Assembly (NCBI GenBank): GCA_009787175.1
Contig: WRGM01000064.1
Location: 1-5,255, forward strand
Source: Candidatus Bathycorpusculum fermentans
GTDB lineage: Archaea; Thermoproteota; Bathyarchaeia; Bathyarchaeales; Bathycorpusculaceae
DNA length: 5,255 nt
Direction of reading: 5' to 3'
Shown: one piece after another, positions 5,249-5,255 of the stretch
Position numbering within the stretch: the first letter of the stretch is position 1
How the letters are laid out: every line of letters begins with the position of its first letter
Notes under the pieces: model-generated
What the model saw: the letters and a program-made list of their open reading frames with translations, nothing else
Told to the model about the DNA's origin: nothing
Database searches by the model: none
Translations under genes and position numbers: made by a program

Positions 5249-5255
5249 GCAAGGA

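Noticed and set aside
5111..5255. tRNA or cobalamin riboswitch in the 3' intergenic region
   Set aside because: There is no cloverleaf, no T-loop GTTCRA-type motif and no B12-box-like sequence. Only simple hairpins can be drawn.

Overview
This 5.3 kb, AT-rich window looks archaeal and anaerobic. The support is indirect: TATA-like rather than -35/-10 promoter elements, T-run terminator candidates, Shine-Dalgarno sites matching GGAGGTGA, and a CooC-type nickel-enzyme maturation ATPase. A Bathyarchaeia-like or methanogen-related archaeon would fit, but the lineage cannot be fixed from the sequence alone.

All five genes are on the plus strand and probably act as one functional cluster. From left to right:
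- a 249-base regulatory region holding a near-perfect 28-bp NikR-type inverted repeat (178-205);
- a CooC-like deviant Walker A ATPase (250-1017);
- a membrane-anchored class III metal/chelate-binding protein of the BtuF/FepB type (1035-2147);
- a 94-base gap with a T-run;
- a two-domain SAM-dependent methyltransferase (2242-3288);
- a BtuC/FecCD-type permease (3288-4358);
- the matching BtuD/FecE-type ATPase (4358-5110).
The last three genes overlap by one base at each junction. The final 145 bases hold a TATA-like box and two hairpins, probably the leader of another transcription unit.

The binding protein, permease and ATPase form a complete ABC importer. Its class normally takes up cobalamin, haem, siderophores or other metal chelates. 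The NikR-like operator and CooC both point to nickel. My working model is a nickel or nickel-chelate uptake operon that feeds a Ni-enzyme such as CO dehydrogenase/acetyl-CoA synthase. The embedded methyltransferase would make or modify a small-molecule metal ligand or a tetrapyrrole. The nickel assignment and the methyltransferase role are inferences. The gene families are clear.

Base composition along the coding strand also changes. The left part has more C than G, and from about position 3480, inside the permease gene, G clearly exceeds C.
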